Shown piece after piece: positions 1 through 13,700 of a stretch of 64,000 bases of DNA (its first letter is position 1; each line of letters opens with the position of its first letter). The position numbers were made by a program, and so were the translations under genes. The notes under the pieces are model-generated. The model was not told where the DNA came from. It searched no databases and saw only the letters and a list, made by a program, of their open reading frames with translations. The stretch comes from Ditylenchus dipsaci (Eukaryota > Nematoda > Chromadorea > Rhabditida > Anguinidae): the NCBI GenBank assembly GCA_004194705.1, contig SADC01001275.1, forward strand, positions 2,170,001-2,234,000. The letters run 5' to 3'.

Positions 1-945
1 GTCGGTTAGTAGAGTCAGTAGATCAAGAGTTACTCTTGATCCTACTCGCCCATCTGAAACGAGTTGAGTAGAATTTATGATCAAAAGTTACTCGCGATCC
101 TACTCGAGCAGCGAGTTATTTTTGATCCGAGTAGAGTTGAATTCTACTCGCTCTAGTCTAGTTCAGCTTGCCCAACTCGAGTTCCACTTCCATAATCGAG
201 GTATCTTCGCGAGTTTCACGAGTAAACTCGTTTTTTGGGTTTGAGTTGAGTAATACTCGCTGAACTCGAGTTCTACTCGCCCAACTGGAGTTCTACTTCC
301 CCTACTCGACTTTCTACTCGCGAGTTTTTCGAGTAAACTCAATTTCTATCAGATTGGGTTGAGTTCTACTCGCTTAACTCCAGTTCTACTCGCCCAACTC
401 CAGTTCTACTCGCCCAACTCGACTTCTACTCGCCCAACTCGGCTTTCTACTCTCGAGTTTTACGAGTTTACTCTACTATTTTGGATTTATTTGAGTTCTA
501 CTCGCTCAAATCGGCTTTTTACAGTAATACATATAGTCTTGAGAGTATAAATTAGGAAAGTCAAACCCGATTCTCGACAAGTAGAACTCGAGTTGAACCA
601 GTAGAACTTGAATTAGGAGAGTAAAACTCAACTTAATTAAACAAATAGAGTAAACTCGTAAAACTCGGGAATATAAAGCCGAGTTGGGCGAGTAGAACTC
701 AAGTTAATTCAAAAAAAAAATCGAGTTTACTCGTGAAACTCGGGAGTACAACTCCAGTTGGGCAACCTGAACTAGACTAGAGCGAGTAGGACTCAACTCT
801 ACTCGGATCAAAAATAACTCACCGCTTGAGTAGGATCGCGAGTAACTTTCAATCCAATATGTATGCTCTGGCTAACTGAAACACCTCGACTAGATCACGA
901 GTTACTTTTGATCCAAAACTCTACTAACCTACCTGAATACGATCC
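1..945. mobile_element. Foldback element with ACTCGAGTTCTACTCGCCCA-like tandem arms
   Basis: The left half (about 5-470) and right half (about 560-940) are inverted copies of each other. The arms are short tandem units built on ACTCG/CGAGT, and the outer arms share a block reading GATCAAAAGTTACTCGCGATC and its complement. No transposase frame is visible, so this looks like a non-autonomous foldback element. The left end may lie outside the window. Confidence 0.7.
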
Positions 946-2170
<1,225 letters not shown>

Positions 2171-2180
2171 GGTCAGTGTC

Positions 2181-2429
2181 TCAAACGTGTGCTTGAAAAA
2201 CGTATGTTTGAATTTGAAAAAAACTGGGCGCAAATGAGTAGTAACAGTGTCATCCCGCTGGTGCTCAGCAAGATGGTCCGCGAGAAGATTAAATTTAGCA
2301 CTTTCTGGTTTTGTCTTTTCAAATTAGTATACCAATATCAAATGCCACTTTCTAGACTTTCGAATTTCTTCCCTGTTTTCCTCAATATCGAATGACGAAA
2401 TTGGCTCTTCCCTGTGGTTTGGGCCCTAG
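2181..2429 (+). CDS. Possible coding exon(s) of an unrecognised gene
   Basis: After a TTTCGGGTCAG acceptor, about 40 codons read in one frame with composition unlike the surrounding AT-rich DNA (LEKRMFEFEKNW... VLSKMVREKIK, charged and helix-like). A second acceptor-like CTTTCTAG at about 2354 precedes a Ser-rich segment that ends SLWFGP and a TAG at 2427-2429. The two pieces do not join in frame as written. It would be transcribed toward, and converge with, the NRDE2 gene. I do not recognise the family and this may not be a gene. Confidence 0.25.
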
Positions 2430-2465
2430 TTTGTGGATGGCCTCTAGATGGGTAAGTCACAAACA

Positions 2466-2706
2466 TAAGAGACCTTATGTACTTTAGAGGGCCACCAATT
2501 TTTCCACGATAATTTTTTCAAATTTTATTTGGTGATCAGGTTGTTTACGATGATCAAGCTGACCAAGATCACCTTAATCGACATTATTTTTAAAATTACA
2601 TATAAACTATTCGTATAGCATCTTGAAATTACTATAATCAACATATAAAAATAAAATGAAAAATAGTGAAGAAAATCGGTGGCCCTCTTAAAGTACATAA
2701 GGTCCG
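2466..2706. mobile_element. Palindromic MITE
   Basis: The terminal inverted repeats read AGACCTTATGTACTTTAGAG at 2469 and its complement near 2685-2705. The inner arms carry GGTGATCA/TGATCAAG blocks similar to those at 9740-9835. There is no coding capacity. Confidence 0.75.
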
Positions 2707-3640
2707 TCACAAAGCACATGGGTGACCAATTAAATACCAAAACATATTGTCGGTTTCGGAAAAAGGACCTAGAAAAAAGTCGTGGCTATTTCGAAACCGG
2801 GAAATTTCTCGGTACACCATCTAGTCTGTTTTGCTGGAGCCTAAGCCTGTAAATAAAAAAAAAGATCTGGTCAAAACATTGCAAATTCAGGTATTTATCG
2901 CTGAAAGTTTTTTAAGGCAAAAAATTGAGCTACGCTATAAATTCTGAACTTGCCAAGATAAGAAATTGCACAATAAAGGAAGAAGAAAATATATTGGCAA
3001 AGATGTAAAAGAAAATGGCGAATCCTCGGAAGGCAATGTGCGAGAGCACAACAAATGGGTGTCTAAAATATAAATGCAAAAAATACAATTTTCCACAAAA
3101 TAAATTACTTCAAGGATCGAAACCCTAAAAAAGACAAATATAAGCAAAACTGTAGTTTCTGAATACTGGTCACCTGTCAACGGTCTTGTATCACCGAAAT
3201 CCAGGCTGTTGTCAAAGTTGTGGGCCATTTGAGTGGTGCCCAGTGAATCAGGGTCAACCACCCTAGCAATCTATATTTATTAATATTTTTTTATATTCTT
3301 TGAATGAAATGTCATATTTTCAGGCACTGTTTTAAAACTTTTGAAATTTTAAGCCTTATTTAAGTGTGAGGACCCATATATGGGAATTTGTTTATTTCGG
3401 AGGAGGGGGGGGGCTGCTTTGAAAGTATGCTTTTACCAATGAAACTCACTATCTAGACACCCAAAAAAATTCAAAAGCGTACACATTTCGATAAGCACGT
3501 TAAAATTCGTCATGATATACGCTGGCCTACATTGCGCTCAAGGATTCGCCTCGCCGAAAAAAGTTGGCTATATTTGAGGCCAATCCCCCCCTAGGTAAAC
3601 AATTGCCCAGCCCCAGGTCCATATTTTTTCGTGTTAGATA
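2707..3640. other. No gene seen
   Basis: Unremarkable AT-rich DNA with a G-run near 3402-3413. The antisense open frame at 2935-3261 has no recognisable domain and no supporting splice structure. Confidence 0.4.
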
Positions 3641-3903
3641 AAAGAAAATGACTAGAGTGACACTGCGATATAGTGACACTCCAGTATAGTCACACCCAAG
3701 GCCGTCCCGAGGGGTGTCACTATATCGAGGTTTCCCTGTATAGCCGTTTATTGCGATTTTTTAACTCTTGCGAGCTGTACCGATTCTACCTTTTAAATTT
3801 TGGTTAAATACCCAAAATTCTCGAGATAGACCTCAAATTTTTCCTGTTTTTAGGGGGATCGAAAAATAAGGCAACCGGCCGCCTTATTAGAGAAAACACG
3901 GTA

Positions 3904-4305
3904 CAGTCGACTCTCGATTTAACATACACCCAAAAAGTTACGACACTTTTTTAAACTCACTTGTCGACATTTTTTACTTATTCTCTTTTGACAATCTGGT
4001 CCCAAATATCGCAAGGATTCCGATTTTGCCGATCGTTTTTCAGAATATTTACATCTAAAAAAGCAAAACTTCGATTCAACATACGCCTAAATCCAAAACA
4101 GGTGTATGTTAAATCGAGGTTTTGCTTTTTTAGATGTAAATATTTTATGATTCTGAAAAACGATCGGCAAATCGGAATCCTTGCGATATTTGAGACCAGA
4201 CTGTTAAAACAGAATAAGTGAAAAATGTCGAAAAGTGAGTTAAAAAAGTGTCGGACCCTAGCCGGAACGAACTTTTTGGGTGTATGTTAAATCGAGAGTC
4301 GACTG
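3904..4305. mobile_element. Tigger/pogo-type MITE (CAGTCGACTCTCG ends)
   Basis: Long perfect-looking inverted repeats start CAGTCGACTCTCGATTTAAC and end with the complement. The element is flanked by TA on both sides (3902-3903 and 4306-4307), the target duplication of the Tc1/mariner-pogo superfamily. The whole element folds back on itself. The segment just upstream (about 3700-3900) resembles a half copy of the TACCGTATTTCC family. Confidence 0.85.
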
Positions 4306-4596
4306 TAGTTCATTTTGTAGCCCTGCCTCTTATCTACAAGATCACACAAATTTCAAAGTGTTTCAATAGATAAAGATTATGGTCATATATGAGTGAGCCT
4401 CTTATTGTGCACAAAATTTAAGGTTAATAAGCCGCTAGTAATGGGATAGGGCCTATATAGTGTTGGATAATATTAAACTGGTATAATATAATTTGGTATT
4501 GTATAAAAAATGTGGAAAATATGAAATAGAACTGCAGCAATATTTTTAAGCAAAACATTACTCAAAATAACTAAAAATTAAACGAAATTGAAAGAT

Positions 4597-4602
4597 TTAT
4601 TA
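4597..4602 (-). promoter_or_regulatory. Candidate polyadenylation signal for the NRDE2-like gene
   Basis: AATAAA on the minus strand, about 120 nt beyond the stop codon of the NRDE2-like reading frame. It is the nearest canonical hexamer in a plausible position. Confidence 0.45.
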
Positions 4603-4720
4603 ATTCAAGAAAAACCGCTATAACAGAACTATCAATAGCAGCACAAAGATATTCTCTTTTTGCACAATTAAAAGCATGTATTCCTGATAAGTATTTGCAC
4701 AGATTTTGTAAAAAGCATAT

Positions 4721-7700
4721 TCAGTCAAACTCCGAGCGCTCAGCGAATACATCCGCTTTCAAGAGCATACGAACTTCGTCCACTGGGTTGCAGTACAATT
4801 GTATTCCAGCATTTGCGGAGATGTTGTACACCACTCTCAGGTGCTTAGAGCTGCTAGGGCGATTTCTGGCGCTTTCTAGCAGGAACTGTTTGCTCCAAGG
4901 ACACTGTTTTTGGCCCAAGTTGAACACCTTAAATACTATTTTTAACTTTGTTATTGAGACTATAGAGCATTATATCGAGCTTAACGGTGACACGAAACTT
5001 GCGGCCGGGAACTTGCGGCCCGACCCTTGCGGCCCGACACTTGCGGCCCGATACTTGGTGATGAAATTTTCGATTCATTGGCTTTTCGCCTGAGCCAAGC
5101 ACTTTTTGAGTGCTAGGCTGAATTAATGGATGGCTGGGCCTTTGGCCCGGTCTTGTAACAGGAGGAAAAAGGCTTTTCGGGCAAAAAACAAAGATGTTGA
5201 ACATGGTTTTGAATACTGTGGCCTACCGCATAAATAACTCTGGTATGCATGCTTTTTCATGCATCCAGAGTCACTTTCGAGTGATTTGTGTCTAAGGTAT
5301 GTGGGTGTGCGCATCTCAACTCCAAGCCCCCAAGCCCCTGCGCCCCGAAGGGGCGCAGGGGGCTTGAGAGTTAGAGATGCGCGCACACACTTACCTTAGA
5401 CATGATTCCGAGAAGTACTCTTGATCATAAGATTCACATAGAGACTCTTTTTGCCAAGTCCTATGTTGAAAAACATGGCGAAGCAGCCAAATAAGTTACT
5501 TAATACGCAGCCCCTGTATTATGGCTTTCCCCTCCCAGTACAACCCCTCAACCATTTTTAAACAGCTTTTCTGGACCTTTAAGTATCGGGCCGCAAGTGT
5601 CGGCCGCAAGTTTCCGGGCCGCAAGTGTCGTATAACCAGCTTAACGGAGCGCTTGGGTTGAAAATACGTTAAAAAAAACTATCTGCGACATGAAATTGTT
5701 CTATTAGCGTCTGTAACCTCATCCCTATCATTTTGTCCCTTTTGGATAGACGAATTACTAGCGCTTATAATAAATATATTTTATTAAGATATGGCCCAAA
5801 AAAGATAACGACTGGGAATGTTTCTAACAATATTAAGGCCGGCTATTTGAACAACTTTAGGTGATACGATATGCTAAAATGATTATTATAAATTTACCTC
5901 GTCCACCTGCTTGAGAGAGCCTTCTCCTGCTCCACATACAACATCAAACACCATAAATAGGCATCAGGCATGGAATTATTGGTTTGCTCATCAGCTGCTG
6001 CTTCAGTCACTTTGCGAAGTACCTCCAGAGAACTTTCTTGACTCTCTGGATCTTGCGCTTCCAAAAGGTTTTTCCACTCCAAAAACACTTTGGCGCAGGT
6101 TCGAATCCGCTTGGCAACTTCATCTTTAAATGGTAAAATTGTTATAATTATAAGACACCCTGATAGGTTCGACACTCTTAACAAATCTATTTTGACAGTC
6201 TGATCCCATAACTTGTAAGGATCCCGATTTCGACAATCGTTTTTAAAAAACCATGCAATGTTCCAATTAGAAAAGCAAAAGCACGAAGGTGTTTACGTAT
6301 TTCGAGTTCAAGTACGAGGTCGAAATTGAAGGTGTTCATGTTTATAACTTGGCCGCTTTCGACTTAGAAAGCCCCCAAAAAGCAACTTGCAGCAGTCTTC
6401 GGCCACTCTGAGGTGAGATTCGGAGTGATCTAAGTTATATACATGAATACCTTCAAGTATGATCTTTAACTTAAACTCGAAGTGCGCAAACACCTTCGAG
6501 CTCAATTTCGAGTTAGGATGTTTGGCTACGTGAGCACCTTTGGTCTGAACTCGAACTCGAAGTTCGTGAATGATCCACCAACGACATTTTGTAAAAGTTT
6601 GATGTCATAATGGAGGGTCTTTCATTTGACACCAAACTTATTAGCAAACAATTAGAGGAAATACGGTTGATTGAGGTCTTCGGTTTTTCAAATCATACCT
6701 GTAGGATCTGATTGATTTCCAGGATTTGTTTGCAAGAAGAATCTAGCGTTGAAAGTGTTGCGTAAAGCCAGGAAGTTTTTTACAAACGACACTTTGTGTG
6801 GGAATCGCTGCATCGACTGGATGAGATGGGCAGCCAGTGTTTTGGGCTAATATTAGCAGATCTCTTCATGTGGTGTTTATAGACGTAAAACTTGTGCTTT
6901 AACACAGCTGCACTTAGACCCACAGCTTTTGCCAATTTGGACTTTTGGAAGACATTGTCGAACTCGGTTAATTTGTTCTGCAGAGCTCCTGGGGCAACTT
7001 CGTAAGCAAATGTGCTCGCCAGTTCCAAACTAAAATGTGTTCAGATTAAATTAAAAATCTTTATGGATTCCTGGAATTATGATATCTAACCATATGATCC
7101 TGCTGCTGATTCGAAAATCATATTTTAAGCTCAATTTTAATTAAAAAATCCTCTTGAACAAGTTACCACTCTTTTTGTAGCTCAAATTGAGCTACATTGG
7201 CTACAAATTGAGGCGTTACTTGCCTCAAAAGTGGTCCAAAACACACAATGGCAAGAATGTGGGTTTGAATCACGGGAAAATGGCGATAATTAGGAATTTA
7301 ATGGTAATCGCCCCGAGACTTTATGGAAGCATTAGGTGAATTTAATGAAGTGTTTCGTCGCTTTTCCTTCGTGTCTTTATTCAACTTTTTTTTAAAAATC
7401 GTTCCCAACACCGGTAAAACAGCAACCGGATACAAATTGTAACCGGATACGGCAACCGGATAAAGTGACAAATTTCGCCTTGGTCCCCCCCCCTGTTGAT
7501 TTTTTTCAACCTTTTTCGATTTCCCGAATTTTTACGCACTTAGGCTCAGACTTAGGCTCAGGGTAGGCCAGCGCCTGTTAGGACGGGCTCAAACGTGCGG
7601 TTTAAACATACTTTTTGTACTTTAGAAAAAATTGTATCCGGTTGCTGTATCCGGTTACAATTTGTATCCGGTTGCTGGTCAGTCCCCAACACCACATGTT

Positions 7701-10700
7701 GACTCATCTGCATGATCAGCGATGGGGCAAAGGGGGCTTGGAGTTGAGATACACCCACATACCTTAGACACAAATCACTCGAAAGTGACTCTGGATGCAT
7801 GAAAAATGCCCAAAAGTCCCCCGTCTTTTCGTGAAAAAGTAACCAGTTTTTTAGCCAAAAAAGCAAAATGTGCCCAGTTTTGGGAAAATGTGAGCACTTC
7901 TGGATACCCTAGTCTATTTATTCTACTTTAGATGGAGGAACTGAAACAGCAACAAATGGATGTTCTATTATACGGTGGCCAAAATATACCAACTTAGTCC
8001 TTGATCTAGAAAATTTTCACAAAACTGGGCATTTTTTACGTAACGTTCTTTATTTATGCGGTAGTCCATACCAAATAAAAACCTGTTCAAAATATCGGTA
8101 GCCCTTCTGTAGCTTTTCCTCTCTCAAAATGACAATGAATTCAGCGTTTTTCCCCTAACCCTACCTGGACTGAGACAAGTGTATAGTGTATAATTTGTGT
8201 ACAATTTGTATCCGGTTGCTGTTTTACCGGTGTTGGGAACGATTTTTAAAAAAAAGTTGAATAAAGACACGAAGGAAAAGCGACGAAACACTTCATTAAA
8301 TTCACCTAATGCTTCCATAAAGTCTCGGGGCGATTACCATTAAATTCCTAATTATCGCCATTTTCCCGTGATTCAAACCCACATTCTTGCCATTGTGTGT
8401 TTTGGACCACTTTTGAGGCAAGTAACGCCTCAATTTGTAGCCAATGTAGCTCAATTTGAGCTACAAAAAGAGTGGTGACTTGTTATCATGGTAGAGCGTG
8501 CAAGCAAAAGGGCTGTTATCTTTTTGATATTCTTACTCTGCGCAGAGACCAGTGTTGGCAAAACTCATACTCATCCTCATAGTCATAGCAAGTATGACTA
8601 TGAGGATGAGGCTCATACTCATACTTTACTATGACTATGAGTATGAGTCTAACTATGAGCCTCATAGTCTATGAGTATGAGGATGAGTATGAGTTTTGCA
8701 AACACTGGCAGAGACACACTTCGTTTTTTGAATTTTTTCGTCTCGACACGAAAGCATAAAAATTGTTGTATCTCTTTATACACTTAACCGAAACGATTTT
8801 TGCCCTTGAAAGCTGCATTTTGAAAAATAAAAGCACCTAATTTTCATGGCTATTAACGACAAAAATTGTACCACTTACCAAAAAATTAGCAAAAATCAAA
8901 ATATTTTACAAAAATATTGGCGAATACAATTGGTGAAAAGACTGAAAGCTAGGGTAAAGCGGCCGTACCCAGCTAGAGGAGCTGCTACTATATTATGGTG
9001 TGCTCAACAAAAACTTACGTTATTTCATCCTCATTAGCAAACCACCACAAATCTGCATGATGAGCAGCTGGATCGCCTCGTGTTTGACCACATTAAGTCG
9101 GTTCATCCAATTGTTGGCTGCTGTTCTCTCATTATCCCAATTGTAATCAATCTGAAATGATCGGCATATCTATATCCAACAATTTGAAAAAAGCAAAACC
9201 CACAGCTGGAGCTGTTCCATTGATCCCCAAAGAAGTCAAAAATTTTCTTTTGGTCAGGGTGGTCGGGCCTATATCTGGGTCATCTGAGTATGGTAGACTG
9301 CGACAATACTGCAAAAAGTGGAGTTGCAGCTCAATATTTTGTGGAGAAAAAACTAACGAATTGGACTAGTTTTAGATGGAGCAGACGGTCTCTATTGTTG
9401 GTCATGGTCCAGATGTTTGAATATGTAGTGTCAAAGAGCCTGTCACAAGCAAATTTGAACAACTTTGAGTGTTTGGCATCAGGATTGACCAATTCGTTCT
9501 GAAAATGGGGCGTAATTAATACTAGTGGCGTCCGCAGAGAAAGGGGGGATCACGTGCAAAACGTGTTAAAACCGAGTAGCGCCGAAAATTGTTTTTCGCC
9601 ATTATAAATCAAAAAAATCTCTTCGAAAGATAAATCGATCTGAAAAAACAGATATTTTCAAAAAACCGTCTACGAAAAAATTGGTGGTCCAAAGAAAAAT
9701 TTTGAGCCGATTTAGATTTGGGGAACACCCATATTTTAATATATATTTTTTAGCTTGAACAAGTTGATTATGGTGATCAAGGTGACAATGTTCACCTTGA
9801 GCAACATAATCAGCTATTAAACTATTCACATAGGATACAGATACTGAAATTATCATGATGTCCATAATCAACCGAAAAAATAAATAAATAAATTATAGTG
9901 AAAATAAGTGTCATCTACCCCTACCGCCCACCGAACAGGCCCAAAGTTTCAACATTCTCGAGGACTCTATACAAGCTATATATAAAAATTTATGACACTT
10001 CATGATGGCCGTAACTGTTTTCTAGAATAGAAAATTCGGTAAGAGCAGATCAGCTCAGAATTTTATGGAACTTTTTCTTGGAATATAATGTCGAAAATTG
10101 ATATTGTTGGGTTTTGCATTGGTCTCTCTTGACCAAAATCACTGGAGGACAAAGGCAAAATCTAAAAGTTTAAGAAATTTTATATTGAGTCGATTTGCGT
10201 TCACGAAATTTTGAAATTCCATCTCTGTTCGAAATCGGCAGAAATTCTTGACTGACCCTGTAGAATAAATATGACTAACCATTTGGGTTATTTGATACAT
10301 GAGTATTTCCTTGTCCACCTCTGAGATGTCAGCTGAATGGTTGACAACACCAGCTACTAGTCCAGCCATCTTAGACTTCTTCTCTGCCTTTGACAAATCT
10401 GGCTGGAGCACTTCCAGTTGGATCCGGCTGAACAGTTAGATAATTGAATGATTATTTAAGTAAGTCTTTTCCAAAACGACACCTCAAAATTTTGGCGGAT
10501 ATAACTCTGAGCTTGTCCCCACCCTCAACATTTGAGAAAAGATCCAAGAAATTGTCCAGAAAGTCACTGAACTTGTGGAGCTTTAGCGAAAAGTTGGGGA
10601 ACAAATCTGGCGAAAATTGTCTGAGAATCGCTTCTTGAGAAGTGAGCTCCTACAAAAAAAATTAAAAAATATTTTTTATTATTAGTCAGGCTACACGTTT

Positions 10701-13700
10701 ATTTAAAGGGGCATACCAGCGCGTTACACTGCAATTAAGGCGAGGACCAGCAATTTATTTATCTCTTGACTATTTTCTACAAGCATTGTGCCGGACCCGA
10801 CGAAAGTTTTCTGTCTACTTTTTAAAAGTAGGATAAGGTCATAAATATCAGATTTGAAATGAAACGAGTAAAAACACGAAGGATTTTTGAAAAACTGCTG
10901 GTCTCCGCCTTAATTTGCCGTGTAACGCGCTGGTATGCCCCTTTAATTACATTTCAATCAAAATAAAAGTCGGGGAAAAACATGTGACCAGTAAGAAGTG
11001 AGCCGACCGTTACTTTTCACTAGTATCCGTTGTTAACCGTTGAGCTAGCATGATTGTTTTGCATGAGTTTCGTAATTTCATTATATATGGTAGGGCTCAG
11101 AACCAAAGAGTGAATGGTGTGGTACCGACTTTTACTGGAACCTAGTGCAGAATTTTTTAGAGAATCAAGATTTTTGTTATCCGGATGTTGGTGCAAAAAG
11201 ATATTTGGACTACGTGCGGTCGCTGGGGTGAAATTTTTTTAGATTTAAAGTATTCCTTACGCCTTACCATTCCAGGAATAACAGCGCCGAACAATTGGAG
11301 CAGCTGGAACACAAATTGGAAGGCCAAATTTTTGTCCAGAATTGGAAACAGCACTGGATTTATAATGGCAAAATCAACATTTCTGGATGGGTACTATAAA
11401 TAAGAGTAAAATTTTATATAGAAAATAGGATAAATTGTCGAATTTTCGCCTACATCGTAATACTCTTCAGGAACAGCCACATTGCGGACTGGACGCCAAA
11501 AAAGTTGAGAGCGCAAAGCTTCTACTAATCTCCATATTTCAGGGTTTGAAAAATTAGCTTGCTTGCAGTGTTCAATTAAAGCGTCTTCTTTGTGCGAATC
11601 TCCTCTCTTTCTTTGGTTAACATCTCTGTCTCAGTTTGTACAGTGATGGTGTAGTCGGAGCTGGGAATAGCTAAACAAATAAATAATAGAAAAAAATATA
11701 TTTTATTGTACAGTCAACTTCTTATAAAGCGGCATCCCGACAAACTGGCATAGTTAATAAACTAGCACTGTGAAAAGGCATGATTTGGCTGGCCGACAAA
11801 GATATAAGTCAAAGCCTACCCCGATAAACCAGCTCCAGGCTGCCGATTGTTTTCAAATACTATCTTATTTCGAAAATATAAAAACTGTTTACACGAGAGA
11901 TGGCTTGATATTAGGTGACAAACCAATATTGCATTCTCAATAAACATACATTTAGCTCCCTGTTCTCCAATGCGCGGAGGACAAGTTTCCCAGAAAGTTT
12001 TGAAAAGGCCATGCAAACGGGAAAATGTGTCTCTTGGCTTGCTGTCCTTGCAATTTACTTTGTGGTTCAAGAATTGGAAACTAAAAAACAACAATTTAGA
12101 TGTGATGTACAACATAAAATTATGTAAAAACTAACGTAGCCACAGCCTGGACACTAGCTATGGCCCTGTCCACATAGCCACATTCAATTAATAGTTTAGT
12201 GCGCTGGACGACCATATCCACCAAGAATTCGTCAGTGTTGGGCTCTGCCTTATGACTAACTATGTCTCCCACTCTGATGCTTACAAGCTTGAAAATGCAT
12301 CTGTCAATGAGTTTTAGCTGAAAATGCGCAAAAAGGTAATCCTGGTTTGCAAACAGTGCGGCGCAAAATATGTTGTTTGTAAATCCTCTGTCGCAAATCT
12401 TATTGCTCAAGTCTTGCCACGCCGACTTGTTTCCCCGAAATGGGGCAGAAATGCGAATGACGCAAAAATGTTAGACAAGTTTTGCCTTTTTCATTTTGTT
12501 AAAACCCCTATTCTCGCGGCGAACCTTTTTCTTGCCGTAAAAAATTTTGCAGTTAAAATTTTTGCCGCAGAAATCCTTTTTTGTTGCCGTGAAAAGAATT
12601 TTTTGGGCGACGGTCTTTTCGTCCCCGGTCATTTCGTCCCGGTCATTTCGTCCCCGGTCATTTCGTCCCCCGGTCATTTCGTCCCCTGGCCTTTTCGTCC
12701 CTGACCTTTTCGTCCCCAAAAGCCGCCAATTTGAAATTTTCAAACAGGTTCAGATCCATGTGGTAGCAGACATTTTTTTCTTGAATTACAGTCATATATT
12801 TGTATTTATAAGACCCGTGAGCCTCATGATGATAGTTTAATTTCCTGGTACCTTCTCTAAATGGGTATCCACCTCCAGAATCCGAAATATTGGATTTAAT
12901 TGAAAGTAACTAAAAATTATCGTACCTATCCATAATTGGTTTCTGAACACGGTTTTATAATGCTAAAACATAAGGAACCCCAGTTCTGGAGTTTTTTCCT
13001 ATAAATAGTTTTCTATCCTGTAGGGAATCCACGTGATAGTATGAAGGTTGTAGTACCGAGAAAGTAGTACTTAGTGGTAGTAACAAGGCAGTGACTATGA
13101 ATCTGTGCTCAGGTGGAAGTGCCTGGGTGGTGCTAGATAGTAATTTCTAGTTAGTGGTACCCATACCTGCACGGGCGCCGGCGCCGGCGCTGGCTAAAAA
13201 AGCTTAACAGTCGGGCGCCGGCGCCGGCGCCAGCGCCGGCGCCCGGCGCCACTTCAGCTGCGGCGCCGGCGCCTGAATGTTCAGATTTCAGCTGTCTTGA
13301 CAATGTTTTAGTAAATTCAAAATTTTCTCAGATTTTTTTGCAGACAAGTTATTTTAATCTTATAGTAAATTTTATTTTTTATGTTTATCACATGTAAATC
13401 ACAAAATTTCATCACCGGTTTTTGCTTTTTTTTTGATGTTCTCCACTATCTGATGAAGATAGTTATCCACTATTTCCTCGACTCGTTGTAGGCATACCCA
13501 TCTTTGACAAAAATAGCCAATGATTTATTAGCTATTCCCGCAGGTACTGCAGCTGCTGAGCGTATGCTCAGCATAACAGCTATGTTGACAGCCGGCAGTA
13601 AAAGCTCCACTGGCCCAGTACTTTTAAAAGCAAACAATGCTTGTTTATAACCGCAACATGATAAATTTTTAATTTCTCATAATTGTTGCTATTCCTAATA

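Noticed and set aside
12324..12840. Long frames on both strands (126 and 97 codons)
   Set aside because: They run through the CGGTCATTTCGTCCCC array and an NRDE2 exon in the wrong frame.
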